37,649 nt of DNA from NCBI GenBank assembly GCA_016215705.1, contig JACRIR010000160.1, forward strand, positions 1 through 37,649. Reading direction: 5' to 3'. Positions 37,317-37,649 of this stretch are shown piece after piece. A model generated the notes under the pieces. It was given only the letters and a program-made list of their open reading frames with translations. It searched no databases and was not told where the DNA came from. Origin of the DNA: Candidatus Poribacteria bacterium (GTDB lineage: Bacteria > Abyssobacteria > SURF-5). Position 1 is the first letter of the stretch. Each line of letters starts with the position of its first letter. The translations under genes were made by a program, and so were the position numbers.

Positions 37317-37345
37317 CTGCAAAAAGCAAGAGCAAGTGATATACT
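37317..37345 (+). promoter_or_regulatory. Rightward late-operon promoter (proximal, extended -10)
   Basis: CTGCAA and TATACT are 17 bp apart, with TGA before the -10 giving an extended -10. The following TATATCAATAAGC (37353-37365) matches the region after the scaffold promoter. The start is about 37 nt before the ATG at 37389. Confidence 0.7.
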
Positions 37346-37388
37346 GCTAGTGTATATCAATAAGCTAACAGATAAGGAAGTAGCGAAT

Positions 37389-37649
37389 ATGGACTCAACA
37401 ACTACAACACCCGAAGACCGCGCGTGGTTTCACGAAGAAGTCTCGGTACAGGTAGAACAAGACAACAGGGCGTGGCTCGATACCATGCTCGAAATGAATA
37501 AGGCGGAACTCGTCAATTATGCCGTCTTCCAGTACGCCGTACCGGAAGCAGCCGCCGAAGCCGTCGGTCGCAACGATCTGATCTCGATGATCGCCGTAGC
37601 CAACAAAGCCGGGGGCGGACAATCGGTAGCAAATACCGAATACCTTTAC
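37389..37649 (+). CDS. Unknown phage protein, N-terminal part (continues at position 1)
   Basis: ATG 37389 follows AAGGAAG and opens a frame that runs off the window end and continues exactly at position 1 to the stop at 582, for 233 aa in total. The bases after 37508 repeat 1-141. The N-terminus is MDSTTTTPEDRAWFHEEVSV, then an acidic helix (QDNRAWLDTMLEMNKAELVN). It is the first gene of the rightward operon. Family unknown. Confidence 0.85.
   Translation, partial: MDSTTTTPEDRAWFHEEVSVQVEQDNRAWLDTMLEMNKAELVNYAVFQYAVPEAAAEAVGRNDLISMIAVANKAGGGQSVANTEYLY
37509..37649. repeat. Terminal overlap, right copy (identical to 1-141)
   Basis: These 141 bases duplicate the window start exactly and should be counted once. 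Removing one copy gives a 37,508-bp circle. Confidence 0.95.

Larger units (their letters stand above)
36992..37388 (+). other. Control region without protein gene
   Basis: About 400 nt with no credible gene. It holds a promoter (37072-37101), a short RNA ending in a strong terminator (37149-37174), a 12-nt repeat GTTGAAGATAGT (37109-37120 and 37278-37289), two promoters facing the late operon, and hairpins GAGCCG/CGGCTC (near 37213-37254) and TGGCTAT/ATAGTCA (near 37269-37291). It is the main candidate for regulation and for a replication origin. Confidence 0.7.

Overview
The window is one complete tailed-phage genome, assembled as a circle and cut inside a gene. Its last 141 bases repeat its first 141 exactly, so the unique length is 37,508 bp, and the gene cut at the ends (start 37389, stop 582) reads through in frame. 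The code is standard: many genes end in TGA within ATGA overlaps. There is no integrase, repressor, tRNA or CRISPR array. No tape-measure or tail-tube protein is recognisable. A nozzle-like protein and a very large internal protein suggest a podovirus-like particle. The host is probably monoderm or has a Gram-positive-type wall: the endolysin has three LysM repeats, and there are secreted CAP and lysozyme-like proteins and strong AAAGGAG ribosome sites. The CAP and lysozyme-like proteins remind me of Saccharibacteria, but this is weak inference.

Rightward (late) genes, 37389 through the junction to 23602: small acidic proteins, a DnaQ-like exonuclease and an HExxH metallopeptidase; small and large terminase; portal; scaffold-like protein; SU10-like major capsid protein; connector and nozzle proteins; two internal virion proteins, one of 1732 aa with a ParB-like segment; a LamG receptor-binding protein; three small or membrane-anchored proteins; endolysin; holin candidate. 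Leftward genes, 36554 to 23851 (possibly 23355): a chain of about 35 tightly overlapping genes. They include RNase H, RecT/Bet annealase, YqaJ exonuclease, a coiled-coil partner, a possible sliding-clamp-like protein, a J-domain protein, a PD-(D/E)xK nuclease, secreted CAP and lysozyme-like proteins, membrane proteins and zinc microproteins. The two arms converge on a bidirectional terminator at 23806-23840.

The arms diverge from a control region at 36.56-37.39 kb, which holds leftward and rightward promoters, two candidate small RNAs, an intrinsic terminator and two micro-ORFs. Several leftward promoters share a spacer block (AAAACAGnAGCG) just before the -10. One candidate small RNA (36687-36755) has two short segments complementary to the ribosome-site/start-codon region shared by recT and other leftward genes. 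That suggests a small RNA that shuts down early translation. This RNA and the zinc microproteins are the most novel-looking content. No polymerase, primase or helicase gene is recognisable, so replication probably relies on the host plus the phage recombination proteins.
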